A DNA stretch of 64,000 nucleotides, from positions 1 to 64,000 of the forward strand of contig DATIZR010000043.1 in the NCBI GenBank assembly GCA_035516965.1, given 5' to 3'. The notes under the pieces were generated by a model. That model had not been told where the DNA came from and made no database searches. It saw only the letters and a list, made by a program, of their open reading frames with translations. Positions within the stretch are counted from its first letter, which is position 1, and every line of letters starts with the position of its first letter. Made by a program: the position numbers and the translations under genes. Source of the stretch: Nitrospirota bacterium (GTDB lineage: Bacteria; Nitrospirota; UBA9217). Of this stretch, positions 34,468 through 43,881 are shown in pieces.

Positions 34468-34547
34468 TGATGCCGTGAGGAGCCAGGAGGGGACGCTCCT
34501 CCGAATGCCGGGGTTTGAACTTTACCCTCACTCTCTATCGGAATTCT

Positions 34548-36140
34548 ATGAAGCCCAAAGTGCAACTATACGACACCACGCTCCGCGACGGTGCTCAGGC
34601 CGAGGATGTGAATTTTTCGGTCGAGGACAAGATCCGTGTTGCGCGCAAGCTCGACCAGTTCGGCGTCCACTATATCGAGGGAGGCTGGCCTGGCTCGAAC
34701 CCCCGCGACGTGGAGTTCTTCAAGGAGATGGGGCGTGTCAGGCTCAGGAAGGCGAAGCTCTCCGCGTTCGGGTCGACCCGCCGCGCCCGGCTCAAGGCCG
34801 CCGCTGACCCCAGCATGCGCGCGCTGGTCTCCGCAGGTGCGCCGGTCGCAACGATCTTCGGCAAGACCTGGGACCTGCACGTTCTGAAAGCGCTCGGGAC
34901 CAGTCTGAACGAGAACCTCGACATGATCGAGGACTCCGTAGCGTTCCTGAAGAAACACCTTGATGAGGTGGTCTACGACGCCGAACACTTCTTCGACGGA
35001 TATAAGGCAAACCCCGAGTATGCCGTCCAGACGCTACTCGCCGCGGAGGGAGCGGGCGCCGACTGCCTCGTCCTGTGCGACACGAACGGCGGTACGCTGC
35101 CCCACGAAGTCGAAGAGATCATCGCCCGGGTGAAAAGGACGATCGCGACGCCCTTCGGAATCCATGCGCACAACGATGCCGAACTCGCCGTGGCGAACTC
35201 ACTGACGGCGATACGGATGGGCGCGGTCCAGGTGCACGGCACGATGAACGGCTATGGTGAGCGGTGCGGAAACGCCAATCTCTGCTCCCTCATCCCGACG
35301 CTTAAACTGAAGCTCGGGATCGAATGCGTCCCGGACGCCAGCCTGTCCCGTTTGCGCGACGTGTCGCGTTATGTGGATGAGCTGGCGAACCTGCCGCATC
35401 GCAAGCGCCAGCCCTACGTCGGCGACAGCGCATTTGCCCACAAGGGCGGAGTGCACGTCGATGCCATGGCAAAGAGTTCGCTGACCTATGAACATATCAA
35501 GCCGGAGCTGGTGGGGAACCGGCGGCGCATCCTGGTCTCCGATATGGCGGGCAGGAGCAACATCCTTCAGAAGGCGGCGGAACTCGGCATCAGGCTTACC
35601 CGGGACAGCCCCGAGCTCGGAACGATCCTCAAAAAGGTCAAGGAACTCGAGAACGAGGGGTATGAATTCGAGGGTGCGGAAGGATCGCTCGAGCTCCTGA
35701 TGCTGCGCGCGGGTCACAGCTATGAGTCCGTCTTCTCCATGTTCGATCGCATCGACTACCGCATCCTGACGGAGAAGCGCAAGGTCGATCCCAATGCGGT
35801 CAGCGAAGCGACCGTTACGGTGGAGGTGGGGGGCAATATCGAGCACACGGCCGCTTGGGGGAACGGGCCGGTGAATGCACTGGACAAGGCGCTTCGCAAG
35901 GTGCTGCCGAAGTACTTCCCGGGCAAGGGACTGGAGAGCGTACGGCTCATCGACTACAAGGTGCGCGTCCTGACCGCCGCCGCGGGGACGGCCGCGCGGG
36001 TCCGCGTCCTGATCGAATCCGGAGACGGCAGGAACAAGTGGGGCACCGTCGGCGTATCGGAGAACGTGATCGAGGCGAGCTGGCAGGCGCTCGTGGACAG
36101 CATTGAATTCAAACTGCTCCGGGCGAAGAAAAAGCCGTGA
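34548..36140 (+). CDS. cimA: (R)-citramalate synthase
   Basis: CimA condenses pyruvate and acetyl-CoA to citramalate, giving a threonine-independent route to isoleucine. The 530-residue protein has the HMGL-like start LYDTTLRDGAQAEDVNFS, GIHAHNDAELAVANSLTAI, GTMNGYGERCGNANL and FAHKGGVHVDA, and a C-terminal LeuA-type regulatory domain (about 400-520). Length fits the citramalate synthase family better than homocitrate or isopropylmalate synthase. It follows lysC by 80 bases, completing a block for aspartate-family and branched-chain precursors. Confidence 0.92.
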   Translation: MKPKVQLYDTTLRDGAQAEDVNFSVEDKIRVARKLDQFGVHYIEGGWPGSNPRDVEFFKEMGRVRLRKAKLSAFGSTRRARLKAAADPSMRALVSAGAPVATIFGKTWDLHVLKALGTSLNENLDMIEDSVAFLKKHLDEVVYDAEHFFDGYKANPEYAVQTLLAAEGAGADCLVLCDTNGGTLPHEVEEIIARVKRTIATPFGIHAHNDAELAVANSLTAIRMGAVQVHGTMNGYGERCGNANLCSLIPTLKLKLGIECVPDASLSRLRDVSRYVDELANLPHRKRQPYVGDSAFAHKGGVHVDAMAKSSLTYEHIKPELVGNRRRILVSDMAGRSNILQKAAELGIRLTRDSPELGTILKKVKELENEGYEFEGAEGSLELLMLRAGHSYESVFSMFDRIDYRILTEKRKVDPNAVSEATVTVEVGGNIEHTAAWGNGPVNALDKALRKVLPKYFPGKGLESVRLIDYKVRVLTAAAGTAARVRVLIESGDGRNKWGTVGVSENVIEASWQALVDSIEFKLLRAKKKP

Positions 36141-36233
36141 GCCGGAGCCGGGCTGAAAGGGCAGAGATCCGGCGAAGGGCTTCCCCTCCCGGATCCAGAC
36201 GGTCCCGTCCCTGATGTCAGTCGAGGTTATCAG

Positions 36234-36659
36234 ATGATCGAAGAAGAAGGCATCGTAGCGGAAATTTACGGAGATATGGCCAAAGTGGCGATCCTGAAAA
36301 AAAGCGCCTGCGAACAGTGCGCCGCTTCCGGTGTCTGTCATCCGGGCGATGAGGAGCTGATGGAGGCCGCGAACCCGCTCGGGGCACGGAAGGGCCAGAA
36401 GGTCAAAGTCGTCATCGCGCCCCAGATCTATCTCAAGGCCTCGATCATCCTGTACGGTATTCCGATGGCCGCATTCATCACGGGGGCCATCCTGGCGAAG
36501 AAGACGGCGATCGCGTACGGAGCTGCAGACTCGGACCTGTGGGCTTTTCTCGCCGGGACCGCCTGTCTCGTGGTATCTTTCATGTTCATCCGGGGCTATA
36601 ATAAGAAGGTGGAAAAAACACAGAAATACAAACCCGTGATCGGCGAGATCCTTTCCTGA
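36234..36659 (+). CDS. RseC/MucC-family membrane protein
   Basis: The 141-residue protein has the RseC-like N-terminus MIEEEGIVAEIYGDMAKVAI, a cysteine cluster CEQCAASGVC (Cys 26, 29, 35), and two membrane helices (about 70-90 and 100-120). Family members are linked to SoxR reduction and to sigma-E control, and often accompany Rnf complexes. No rnf or sigma genes are near, so the role is open. The cysteines could hold an iron-sulfur cluster or zinc. Confidence 0.85.
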   Translation: MIEEEGIVAEIYGDMAKVAILKKSACEQCAASGVCHPGDEELMEAANPLGARKGQKVKVVIAPQIYLKASIILYGIPMAAFITGAILAKKTAIAYGAADSDLWAFLAGTACLVVSFMFIRGYNKKVEKTQKYKPVIGEILS

Positions 36660-36686
36660 GCTGAGGCACAAAGGGCGAGAAAGACT

Positions 36687-36953
36687 ATGAGACTGATCAA
36701 AACTCCAGATGAAGCAAGACGGTTGGCACGGACGATCCTGTCCGATATCCTGCTGTACAACCAGGCCAAGGTCAAGGAGGGGATCGAAAAAGACAGCCTC
36801 TTCGACGTGTTGACCGACGAACTGGCGGAGGGGAAGAAGTATTATGAGAGCATGGTGGATGAAGGCATCCGTAGTGGTACGAATTATTTCAACGAAGCCG
36901 TCGTCGACGTACTGCTGAAACAGGGAGGCAAGATAAAATCCGAGATCTGGTAG
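36687..36953 (+). CDS. Hypothetical small acidic helical protein
   Basis: I do not recognise a named family. The 88-residue protein reads as three amphipathic helices (EARRLARTILSDILLYNQAK, ELAEGKKYYESMVDEGI, NEAVVDVLLKQG), without cysteines, a signal peptide or membrane segments. It starts 27 bases after the rseC-like gene and ends 43 bases before the EF-G paralogue, so the three probably share a transcript. Confidence 0.7.
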   Translation: MRLIKTPDEARRLARTILSDILLYNQAKVKEGIEKDSLFDVLTDELAEGKKYYESMVDEGIRSGTNYFNEAVVDVLLKQGGKIKSEIW

Positions 36954-36996
36954 CATGAATGCATAAGAGCATATTATCGTCCGAAAGGAGTGTCGT

Positions 36997-39114
36997 ATGA
37001 AAAGCGCAGACATCAAGGACATCCGCAACATTGCCATTCTCTCGCACGGGGCGGCAGGCAAGACCTCGCTTGCCGACGCCATGGTCTTCGCCGGAGGCGC
37101 CGTTGAGCTCCTGGGAAGCGTGGATAATGACACCTCGGTCTTCATGCACGAACCCGAAGAGATCGCGAGGAAGATCACCATCACCTCCGCCCTCGGCTAC
37201 GTCGACTGGAAGGGCGTCAGGCTCAATATCATCGATACTCCCGGATACATCAATTTCCTGGAAGAGACCAAGGGAACCCTCCGCGCTGTTGACGGCGCCG
37301 TGCTCATCATCTCGGCCATTTCCGGTGTGAAAGCAGAGACCGAAAAGATCTACCGTTTTGCCTGCGATTACGAGATCCCCCGCATTGCCTTCGTCAGCAA
37401 ACTCGACAAGGAACGCGCCGACTTTTTCCGGGCCATCGGCGACATGGAGAAGTACTTCTGCAAGAATGCCGTTGTTCTCCAGCTGCCCATCGGCCTGGAG
37501 GACAAATTCTCCGGCGTTGTTGATCTGATCACGATGAAAGCGAGGATGTTCGCCCACGACGGAAGCGGCAAGATCGAGGAAAAGGACGTCCCTGCGGACA
37601 TGAAGGAGCAGGCTGCCGCATACCGGAAAAAGATGGTGGAGCAGATCGCCGAGACCGAGGACAGCCTCCTTGAAAAGTATCTGGACAAGGGTGATCTTTC
37701 CCAGGAGGATCTTATCGCAGGCCTCAAACACGGCACGACCGGGGGGGGGCTCCTGCCCGTTCTGTGCGGCTCTCCGGTCAGGAACATGGGGATCGAGCCG
37801 CTCCTGGACATGATCATCACGTGCCTGCCGTCGCCCGCCGAGCACGCGAGGATCGTCCAAATCAAGGGGACCGAAACGAAATCGGGAGCCGAGATCACTC
37901 TCAAGCCCGCGGCCGAAGAGCATCTGGCCGCCATGGTGTTCAAGACCATCAACGATCCCTTTGCAGGAAAACTGTCTCTCGTCCGCGTGTATGCCGGCAC
38001 CCTGAAGGCTGACTCCGCGGTTTTTAATTCAACAAAACAGATGAAAGAAAAAATAGGCACCCTGTTCCATATCCAGGGGAAGAAGCAGGTGTCCGCCCCG
38101 GCCCTGACCGCGGGTCAGATCGGAGCCGTCGCTAAGCTGAAGGAAACCGTGACGGGTGATACGCTCTGCTCGGAGCAGCATCCCATCGTCCTGAACTTCG
38201 CAAAGTTCGCCGACCCGGTCATGTCCTACGCAATCGCGCCCAAGACGCGGGGCGATGACGACAAGGTGAGCACCGGCATTCACAAGCTCCTGGAGGAGGA
38301 CCCGACGCTCCGGTTCACCTATGACGAACAGACCAAGGAAATGGTGCTGTCGGGCATGGGACAGGTCCACCTGGAAGTCACCCTGGAGAAGCTCAAGCGG
38401 AAGTTCGGGGCGGACGTAACGATGAAGACCCCCAAGGTGCCCTATAAGGAGACCATCCGCGCGAAGGCCGAGGCACAGGGGAAATACAAGAAACAGACCG
38501 GCGGCCACGGCCAGTACGGCGACGCATGGATCAAGATCGAGCCGCTTCCGCGGGGGAGTGGATTCGAATTCGTCGACAAGGTCGTGGGCGGCGTGATCCC
38601 TCGCCAGTATATCCCGGCCGTGGAAAAGGGCGTGGCCGAGGCCATGCACGAGGGTACCCTCGCCGGCTATCCCGTTGTGGACATCCGGGTTACGGTTTTC
38701 GACGGGTCGTATCATTCGGTCGACTCTTCGGAAATGGCCTTCAAGGTAGCGGGTTCCATGGGTTTCAAGAAAGCCGTGGAGTCCGCCAAGCCCGTTCTGC
38801 TCGAACCGATCATGAGCGTCGAGGTGATCTCGCCGGACGACACCCTGGGAGCCGTGATCGGCGACCTGAATTCCCGGCGCGGCAAAGTGCAGGGAGTCGT
38901 TCCCCAGGCGAACGGGCAGGCCATCAAGGCGCTGGTTCCCATGTCGGAGATGCTCTCCTATGCCCCGTCGCTCAACTCGCTCACGAGCGGCAGGGGGATG
39001 TATACCATGGAATTCTCCGGGTACGAGGACGTACCGAGCCACCTGTCTCAGAAGATCATGCAGGAGCGGTCCGCCCAGTTGCACGGCGGTAACCACAACC
39101 AGAAGGAAAAATAA
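36997..39114 (+). CDS. Elongation factor G-like GTPase (EF-G paralogue)
   Basis: The 705-residue protein has the five-domain EF-G layout: GTPase (about 1-280), a domain II barrel near 310-395, domain III, domain IV with TGGHGQYGDAWIKIEP, and a C-terminal domain with the family's DLNSRRGKVQGV motif. G1 reads HGAAGKTS (17-24) rather than the HIDAGKTT of EF-G and the G4 motif is SKLD rather than NKxD, so this is a paralogue, not the main FusA. Similar EF-G-like proteins are known with uncertain function. AAAGGAG precedes the ATG. Confidence 0.9.
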   Translation: MKSADIKDIRNIAILSHGAAGKTSLADAMVFAGGAVELLGSVDNDTSVFMHEPEEIARKITITSALGYVDWKGVRLNIIDTPGYINFLEETKGTLRAVDGAVLIISAISGVKAETEKIYRFACDYEIPRIAFVSKLDKERADFFRAIGDMEKYFCKNAVVLQLPIGLEDKFSGVVDLITMKARMFAHDGSGKIEEKDVPADMKEQAAAYRKKMVEQIAETEDSLLEKYLDKGDLSQEDLIAGLKHGTTGGGLLPVLCGSPVRNMGIEPLLDMIITCLPSPAEHARIVQIKGTETKSGAEITLKPAAEEHLAAMVFKTINDPFAGKLSLVRVYAGTLKADSAVFNSTKQMKEKIGTLFHIQGKKQVSAPALTAGQIGAVAKLKETVTGDTLCSEQHPIVLNFAKFADPVMSYAIAPKTRGDDDKVSTGIHKLLEEDPTLRFTYDEQTKEMVLSGMGQVHLEVTLEKLKRKFGADVTMKTPKVPYKETIRAKAEAQGKYKKQTGGHGQYGDAWIKIEPLPRGSGFEFVDKVVGGVIPRQYIPAVEKGVAEAMHEGTLAGYPVVDIRVTVFDGSYHSVDSSEMAFKVAGSMGFKKAVESAKPVLLEPIMSVEVISPDDTLGAVIGDLNSRRGKVQGVVPQANGQAIKALVPMSEMLSYAPSLNSLTSGRGMYTMEFSGYEDVPSHLSQKIMQERSAQLHGGNHNQKEK

Positions 39115-39252
39115 TATTCCCGGCATGGAACGAAACAATGCCGTGAGCCGTCAAGCGAAGACATCGACGGGTTGAGACGAATTACCGTGGAGGGAGTTCC
39201 TGCGGTGACGATGAGTGCACCGACGACTACCTCTTCTCATTAAGGAACCTCC

Positions 39253-40509
39253 ATGTACAGAAAAGACACGCTTTCCAACGGCATCCGGGTCGTTTCCGAG
39301 ACCCTTCCCAAGTCCCGGTCCGTCTCCATCGGTGTCTGGGTCAAGGTCGGCTCCCGGCATGAGCCCCCGGAACTGGGCGGCATCTCCCACTTCATCGAGC
39401 ACCTGTTTTTCAAGGGAACAGAGAAGAGGACCGCCAAGGACATCGCCATCGAGATGGACTCCATAGGCGGCGAGATGAACGCGTTCACGTCGCAGGAGAC
39501 GACAACGTACTACGTCAAGGTCGTCGATGAACACCTGCCCATCGCGATCGATCTTCTCTCCGACATCCTCCTCGGCTCCCGGTTCGATCCTGTTGAAATG
39601 GACAAGGAACGCAAGGTCATCCTTGAGGAGATCAAGAGCGTTGAGGACACGCCCGATGACTACATCCACGAACTGTTCACGGCGACCGTCTGGCCCAGCA
39701 ATTCCCTGGGCAGGCCCATCCTGGGCACGCGGGAGACCATCAAGGGGCTCAAGCATGCGGATATCCTGTCCTACATCAACGACTACTACTGCCCGAAGGA
39801 GATCGTGATCTCCGTTGCGGGGAATTTCGAGCACGCCCGGCTTGTTGATCTCCTGGAACAGAGCTTCGGAAAACTGTCGCGCACGGGGATCCCCAAGAAA
39901 GAGGCCACCCCGGCCTTTACCCGGGATGTGTCGGTCAAGAAGAAACAGCTTGAACAGGTGCAGCTCTGCATTGGCAGCAAGGGCCTGAACTATGCTCATG
40001 AGAACCGCTTCGTGGCATCGGCGCTCAATACCGTTCTCGGGAACAGCATGAGCTCCCGTCTTTTCCAGGAGATACGGGAGCAGAACGCGCTTGCCTATTC
40101 CATCTATTCCTACGTTACCGCGTACCGGGACACCGGTCTCATCACGATCTATGCCGGCACAGACCCGTCGAATGCGCTCGAAGTGGTGAGACTCGTGCTG
40201 AAGGAGATCAGGAATATCCAGGAAGAAGGCATCACACCGGCGGAGGAGATGCGGGTAAGGAACCAGATCAAGGGGAGTCTTGTCCTCTCCCTCGAGAGCA
40301 GCAACAGCCATATGAGCAGGCTTGCACGCCAGGAGATCTATTTCGGCAAGTACCTTTCCATGGACGATATCATCAAGGGCGTGGAAAAGGTTACCCGCGA
40401 GCAGGTGCAACACCTTGCGCAGCACCTCTTTACGAAGGAGAACATCTCGCTTACCATCCTCGGCCCCTTGAACAAGTCCGATGTTCCGGATTCGGTCCTG
40501 GAGATTTAG
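39253..40509 (+). CDS. Cytoplasmic M16 zinc peptidase
   Basis: The 418-residue protein has no signal peptide and carries the M16 zinc motif HFIEH (H46, E49, H50) with the following ERKVILEEI glutamate segment. It resembles mitochondrial processing peptidase beta and bacterial PqqL/YmxG-type M16B enzymes, which degrade peptides inside a clam-shell chamber. AAGGAACC precedes ATG 39253. dut and two periplasmic M16 genes follow. Confidence 0.92.
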   Translation: MYRKDTLSNGIRVVSETLPKSRSVSIGVWVKVGSRHEPPELGGISHFIEHLFFKGTEKRTAKDIAIEMDSIGGEMNAFTSQETTTYYVKVVDEHLPIAIDLLSDILLGSRFDPVEMDKERKVILEEIKSVEDTPDDYIHELFTATVWPSNSLGRPILGTRETIKGLKHADILSYINDYYCPKEIVISVAGNFEHARLVDLLEQSFGKLSRTGIPKKEATPAFTRDVSVKKKQLEQVQLCIGSKGLNYAHENRFVASALNTVLGNSMSSRLFQEIREQNALAYSIYSYVTAYRDTGLITIYAGTDPSNALEVVRLVLKEIRNIQEEGITPAEEMRVRNQIKGSLVLSLESSNSHMSRLARQEIYFGKYLSMDDIIKGVEKVTREQVQHLAQHLFTKENISLTILGPLNKSDVPDSVLEI

Positions 40510-40581
40510 AGACGGCGGACAGAAGAATATCATCGTATGCTGCCGGATGATTTCTGCTACCTGACTGTTTGGTTGCCAACA

Positions 40582-41034
40582 ATGTTCGACCAGTTCACGG
40601 TCAAGATAACGCAGCTCACGAATGCCGAAGGGCTGCCCGTTCCTCACTATCAGACGGAGCATGCAGCCGGCGTGGACCTGTATGCGGCGGTCGAAGGGGA
40701 GACCGCCATTGCGGCGGGTGCCTGGAAGCTGGTCCCCACCGGCATTGCGGTCGCGATTCCCGAGGGGTATGAAGGACAGGTCCGCCCCCGAAGCGGACTG
40801 GCCCTCAAACACGGCATCGGGCTGCTGAATTCGCCGGGTACGATCGATGCGGACTACCGCGGCGAAATAGGCATAATTTTGTTCAATTTCGGCGAAAAAC
40901 CGTTTACTATCCATCGGGGTGACCGGATCGCACAGCTTGTCTTCACAAAGGTGGAAAGGGCCCTGTTCGTGAAAGTAGAATCATTATCCGGGACCGCGCG
41001 AGGCCCCGGAGGCTTCGGTCATACGGGCCGGTAA
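40582..41034 (+). CDS. dut: dUTP diphosphatase
   Basis: Dut hydrolyses dUTP to dUMP, keeping uracil out of DNA. The 150-residue protein has the five trimeric dUTPase motifs: [41 protein letters not shown] and the C-terminal [12 protein letters not shown] chose the ATG at 40582 (MFDQFTVKI) over an upstream in-frame ATG at 40537 because homologues start here; the ribosome site is weak in both cases. Confidence 0.95.
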   Translation: MFDQFTVKITQLTNAEGLPVPHYQTEHAAGVDLYAAVEGETAIAAGAWKLVPTGIAVAIPEGYEGQVRPRSGLALKHGIGLLNSPGTIDADYRGEIGIILFNFGEKPFTIHRGDRIAQLVFTKVERALFVKVESLSGTARGPGGFGHTGR

Positions 41035-41104
41035 TGGATGATCCATGAGTTGATCTGTTGCTGAGAAGCGGTCTTTTCATCGCCGGGAAACAGGAGAGGG
41101 AAGC

Positions 41105-42484
41105 ATGAACCGAATACTAGTTTTACTGGTTGCAGGCGTTCTGTCGCTTTTGTTGTCGTCGGCTGTTCACGGCCAGACCATGAACGTCACGGAAAAAGTG
41201 CTGCCGAACGGTCTGAAGGTGCTGTTGAAGGAGGACCATAAGTCCCCCGTAGCGACGTTCCAGGTCTGGTACAAGGTCGGCTCGCGGAACGAAAGACTGG
41301 GGACCACGGGCATATCCCACCTACTCGAACACATGATGTTCAAAGGCACGGCCAAGCACGGGCCCAAGACCTTTTCCCAGACCGTGATGCGGAACGGCGG
41401 GAATGATAATGCATTCACCGGCAAGGACTACACAGCGTATTTCGAGAACTTCTCCGCCGATCGCATCGACATCTCGCTCGATCTCGAATCGGACCGCATG
41501 CAGAACCTGCTGATCGAACAAAGCGCGTTCCAGTCGGAGCGCGAGGTCGTGAAGGAGGAGCGTCGCATGAGGACCGACGACGATCCGACCTCGGCCATGG
41601 TCGAGGAAATGATGGCCATGGCGTTCATGGCGCACCCCTATCAATGGCCGGTCATCGGCTGGATGGCGGACATCAACAATATCACCCGCGATGACCTCTT
41701 TGCCCATTACCGGGCCTACTATGCGCCGAACAATGCGACGATCGTCGTGGCCGGCGATTTTGACGCGAAGGCGCTCCTGCCCAAGATCGAGAAATACTTC
41801 GGACGCATCCCGAGCCAGCCTGCTCCTCCCAGGGTCGGCGCTGTCGAGCCGAAACAGCAGGGAGAGCGGAGAGTGACGGTCAGGAGGCCTGCCGAACTCC
41901 CGGCCGTATTTGCGGGCTACCACGCGCCCGATATCAAGAATCCTGACACCTATGCGCTGGAGGTCCTGCAGGGCATCCTTTCGTCGGGAAAGAGCTCCCG
42001 GCTGTACCGGTCGCTTGTCTATGATCAGCAGATCGCGCTCTATGCCGGAGGCGATTATGACAACATCGCGAACGATCCGAACCTCTTCTATGTATATGCA
42101 GGGGTGATGCCGGGCAAAACAACGGACGAGGTCGAAAAGGCCCTGTATGCCGAGATCGAAAAGCTCAAGACCGTTCCGGTCGCGGACGACGAGCTCCAGA
42201 AGGCTAAGAACCAGATCGAGTCGAGCTTTATCATGGGACAGGATTCGATCTTTTACCAGGCCATGCTGATCGGGCAGTTCGAGAGCGTGGCGGACTGGAG
42301 ACTGCTCGAGAAGTACGTCGGCAATATCCGGACGGTAACCAAGGACGATGTCATGCGGGTTGCCAAGGAATATTTTTCGGAAGACAACCGGACGGTGGGC
42401 ATCCTGGTGCCCATCAAGGAGAGCGGCGAAAAAGCCATGAACAGGGGAGGGCACACATCGTCGGGAATCATGGAACACCATTAA
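41105..42484 (+). CDS. Periplasmic M16 zinc peptidase (active subunit)
   Basis: The 459-residue protein begins with a signal peptide (MNRILVLLVAGVLSLLLSSA, cleaved near VHG-Q) and has the zinc motif HLLEH (H72, E75, H76) and the downstream EERRMRTDDDP region with the third zinc ligand glutamate. The family pairs an active subunit with an inactive partner. That partner is encoded next, 42 bases downstream. Confidence 0.93.
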   Translation: MNRILVLLVAGVLSLLLSSAVHGQTMNVTEKVLPNGLKVLLKEDHKSPVATFQVWYKVGSRNERLGTTGISHLLEHMMFKGTAKHGPKTFSQTVMRNGGNDNAFTGKDYTAYFENFSADRIDISLDLESDRMQNLLIEQSAFQSEREVVKEERRMRTDDDPTSAMVEEMMAMAFMAHPYQWPVIGWMADINNITRDDLFAHYRAYYAPNNATIVVAGDFDAKALLPKIEKYFGRIPSQPAPPRVGAVEPKQQGERRVTVRRPAELPAVFAGYHAPDIKNPDTYALEVLQGILSSGKSSRLYRSLVYDQQIALYAGGDYDNIANDPNLFYVYAGVMPGKTTDEVEKALYAEIEKLKTVPVADDELQKAKNQIESSFIMGQDSIFYQAMLIGQFESVADWRLLEKYVGNIRTVTKDDVMRVAKEYFSEDNRTVGILVPIKESGEKAMNRGGHTSSGIMEHH

Positions 42485-42526
42485 CGGCCGCAGCGTGCAA
42501 CCCTGCAGGAACGGAGAACAATCGCT

Positions 42527-43855
42527 ATGAAGTCTATAATAAACTCTCTCACGCTGATCGTGATCCTCTTGGCATTGCCTCTGGCGGCACCAGCCCAGCC
42601 GATCGGGAAGCGCATCGTGCTCGAGAACGGCATGGTCCTGCTGCTCTCGGAAAAGCATGATATCCCCATGGTCACGATCAATGTCGCGCTCAGGGCGGGC
42701 AATGCAGCCGTGCCTGCGGACAAGCCGGGCCTCGCGTCGATCACGGCCGCTCTTCTGACCCAGGGGACCGAGCGCCGGACGGCGCAGAAGATCAGCAGCG
42801 AGATCGATTTCATCGGCGGCTCGCTGTCCACGGGAGGCGGCGACGACTTCGCTTCGGCCGGCCTGAAAGTGCTCAAAAAGGACCTCCGGACCGGGCTCGA
42901 TCTGCTCTCGGACGTGCTCATGCACCCTGTCTTCGATCAGAAGGAGATCGACCGCAAGGTCCGCTCGACGCTTGCAGAGATCCAGCGGCAGAAGGAGGAG
43001 CCGGGAATCGTCGCCAGTGAAGCGTTCGAGAAACTGGTTTATGGCGATCATCCCTACGGCCGGACGAACGATGATGTGGCCGCATACATCCCCAAGCTGA
43101 CGCGGCAGGACATCCTTGACTTTTACCGTTCCCGGTACAGCCCGTCGGGGACGATCATCGCGGTGGTCGGTGACGTGACGGAAAAAGAGATCATACCGCT
43201 GCTGGACGAATACTTCAAAGGCTGGAAGCGGATAGAGCCTGTTGCGGAGACGAGCGTCCCGGTTCCGGTCATCGATGCCGTGACCGTGAAAAAGATCGAC
43301 ATGAACGTCGTCCAGGCGAGCATAGACCTCGGCCATATCGGCATCAGCCGCGAGAACCCGGACTACTACGCGGTCCTGATCATGAACTACATTTTGGGCG
43401 GCGGGGGCTTCTCCTCGCGCCTGATGGACAATATCCGTGACAACAAGGGCCTTGCCTACGGTGTGCACAGTGCCTTTTCAGCACAGAAGGAGACCGGCCA
43501 CTTTTCGGTGAGCATCCAGACGAAGAACGAGTCGGCGAACGAGGTCATCGCCGAAACCCTGAAAGAGATCCGCAGGATCCAGAGCGAACCGGTATCCGAA
43601 AAAGAACTTGCCGACGCCAAGGCCTATCTGACGGGCAGTTTTCCGCTCCGCATGGACACGTCGGCGAAAATAGCAGCGCTGCTCACCTCGATCGAGATAT
43701 ATCATCTCGGGCTCGATTATCCGCAGAAGTATTCCGGATTGATCAATTCCGTCACGCGCGGAGACATCCAGCGGGTTGCGGGAAAGTATCTCCATCCCGA
43801 CAGGCTGGTGATCGTGGTCGTCGCAAACCAGGAAAAGGCGAAACTGAAATATTGA
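42527..43855 (+). CDS. Periplasmic M16-like protein lacking the zinc motif
   Basis: The 442-residue protein has a signal peptide (to about residue 24, PAQP) and an M16 fold, with NPDYYAVLIMNYILGGGGFSSRL in the C-terminal half, but at the place of HxxEH it reads GLASITAALL, so zinc cannot bind. Such proteins are non-catalytic partners that complete the peptidase chamber. It lies directly after the active M16 gene and almost touches mutL. Confidence 0.9.
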   Translation: MKSIINSLTLIVILLALPLAAPAQPIGKRIVLENGMVLLLSEKHDIPMVTINVALRAGNAAVPADKPGLASITAALLTQGTERRTAQKISSEIDFIGGSLSTGGGDDFASAGLKVLKKDLRTGLDLLSDVLMHPVFDQKEIDRKVRSTLAEIQRQKEEPGIVASEAFEKLVYGDHPYGRTNDDVAAYIPKLTRQDILDFYRSRYSPSGTIIAVVGDVTEKEIIPLLDEYFKGWKRIEPVAETSVPVPVIDAVTVKKIDMNVVQASIDLGHIGISRENPDYYAVLIMNYILGGGGFSSRLMDNIRDNKGLAYGVHSAFSAQKETGHFSVSIQTKNESANEVIAETLKEIRRIQSEPVSEKELADAKAYLTGSFPLRMDTSAKIAALLTSIEIYHLGLDYPQKYSGLINSVTRGDIQRVAGKYLHPDRLVIVVVANQEKAKLKY

Positions 43856-43881
43856 TCTGTGGATTCAGTCTGCTCTCGTCT

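Noticed and set aside
41321-43468. 715-codon minus-strand frame opposite the two M16 genes
   Set aside because: It crosses the boundary between two real genes and has the Asp/His/Arg-rich make-up of an antisense frame.
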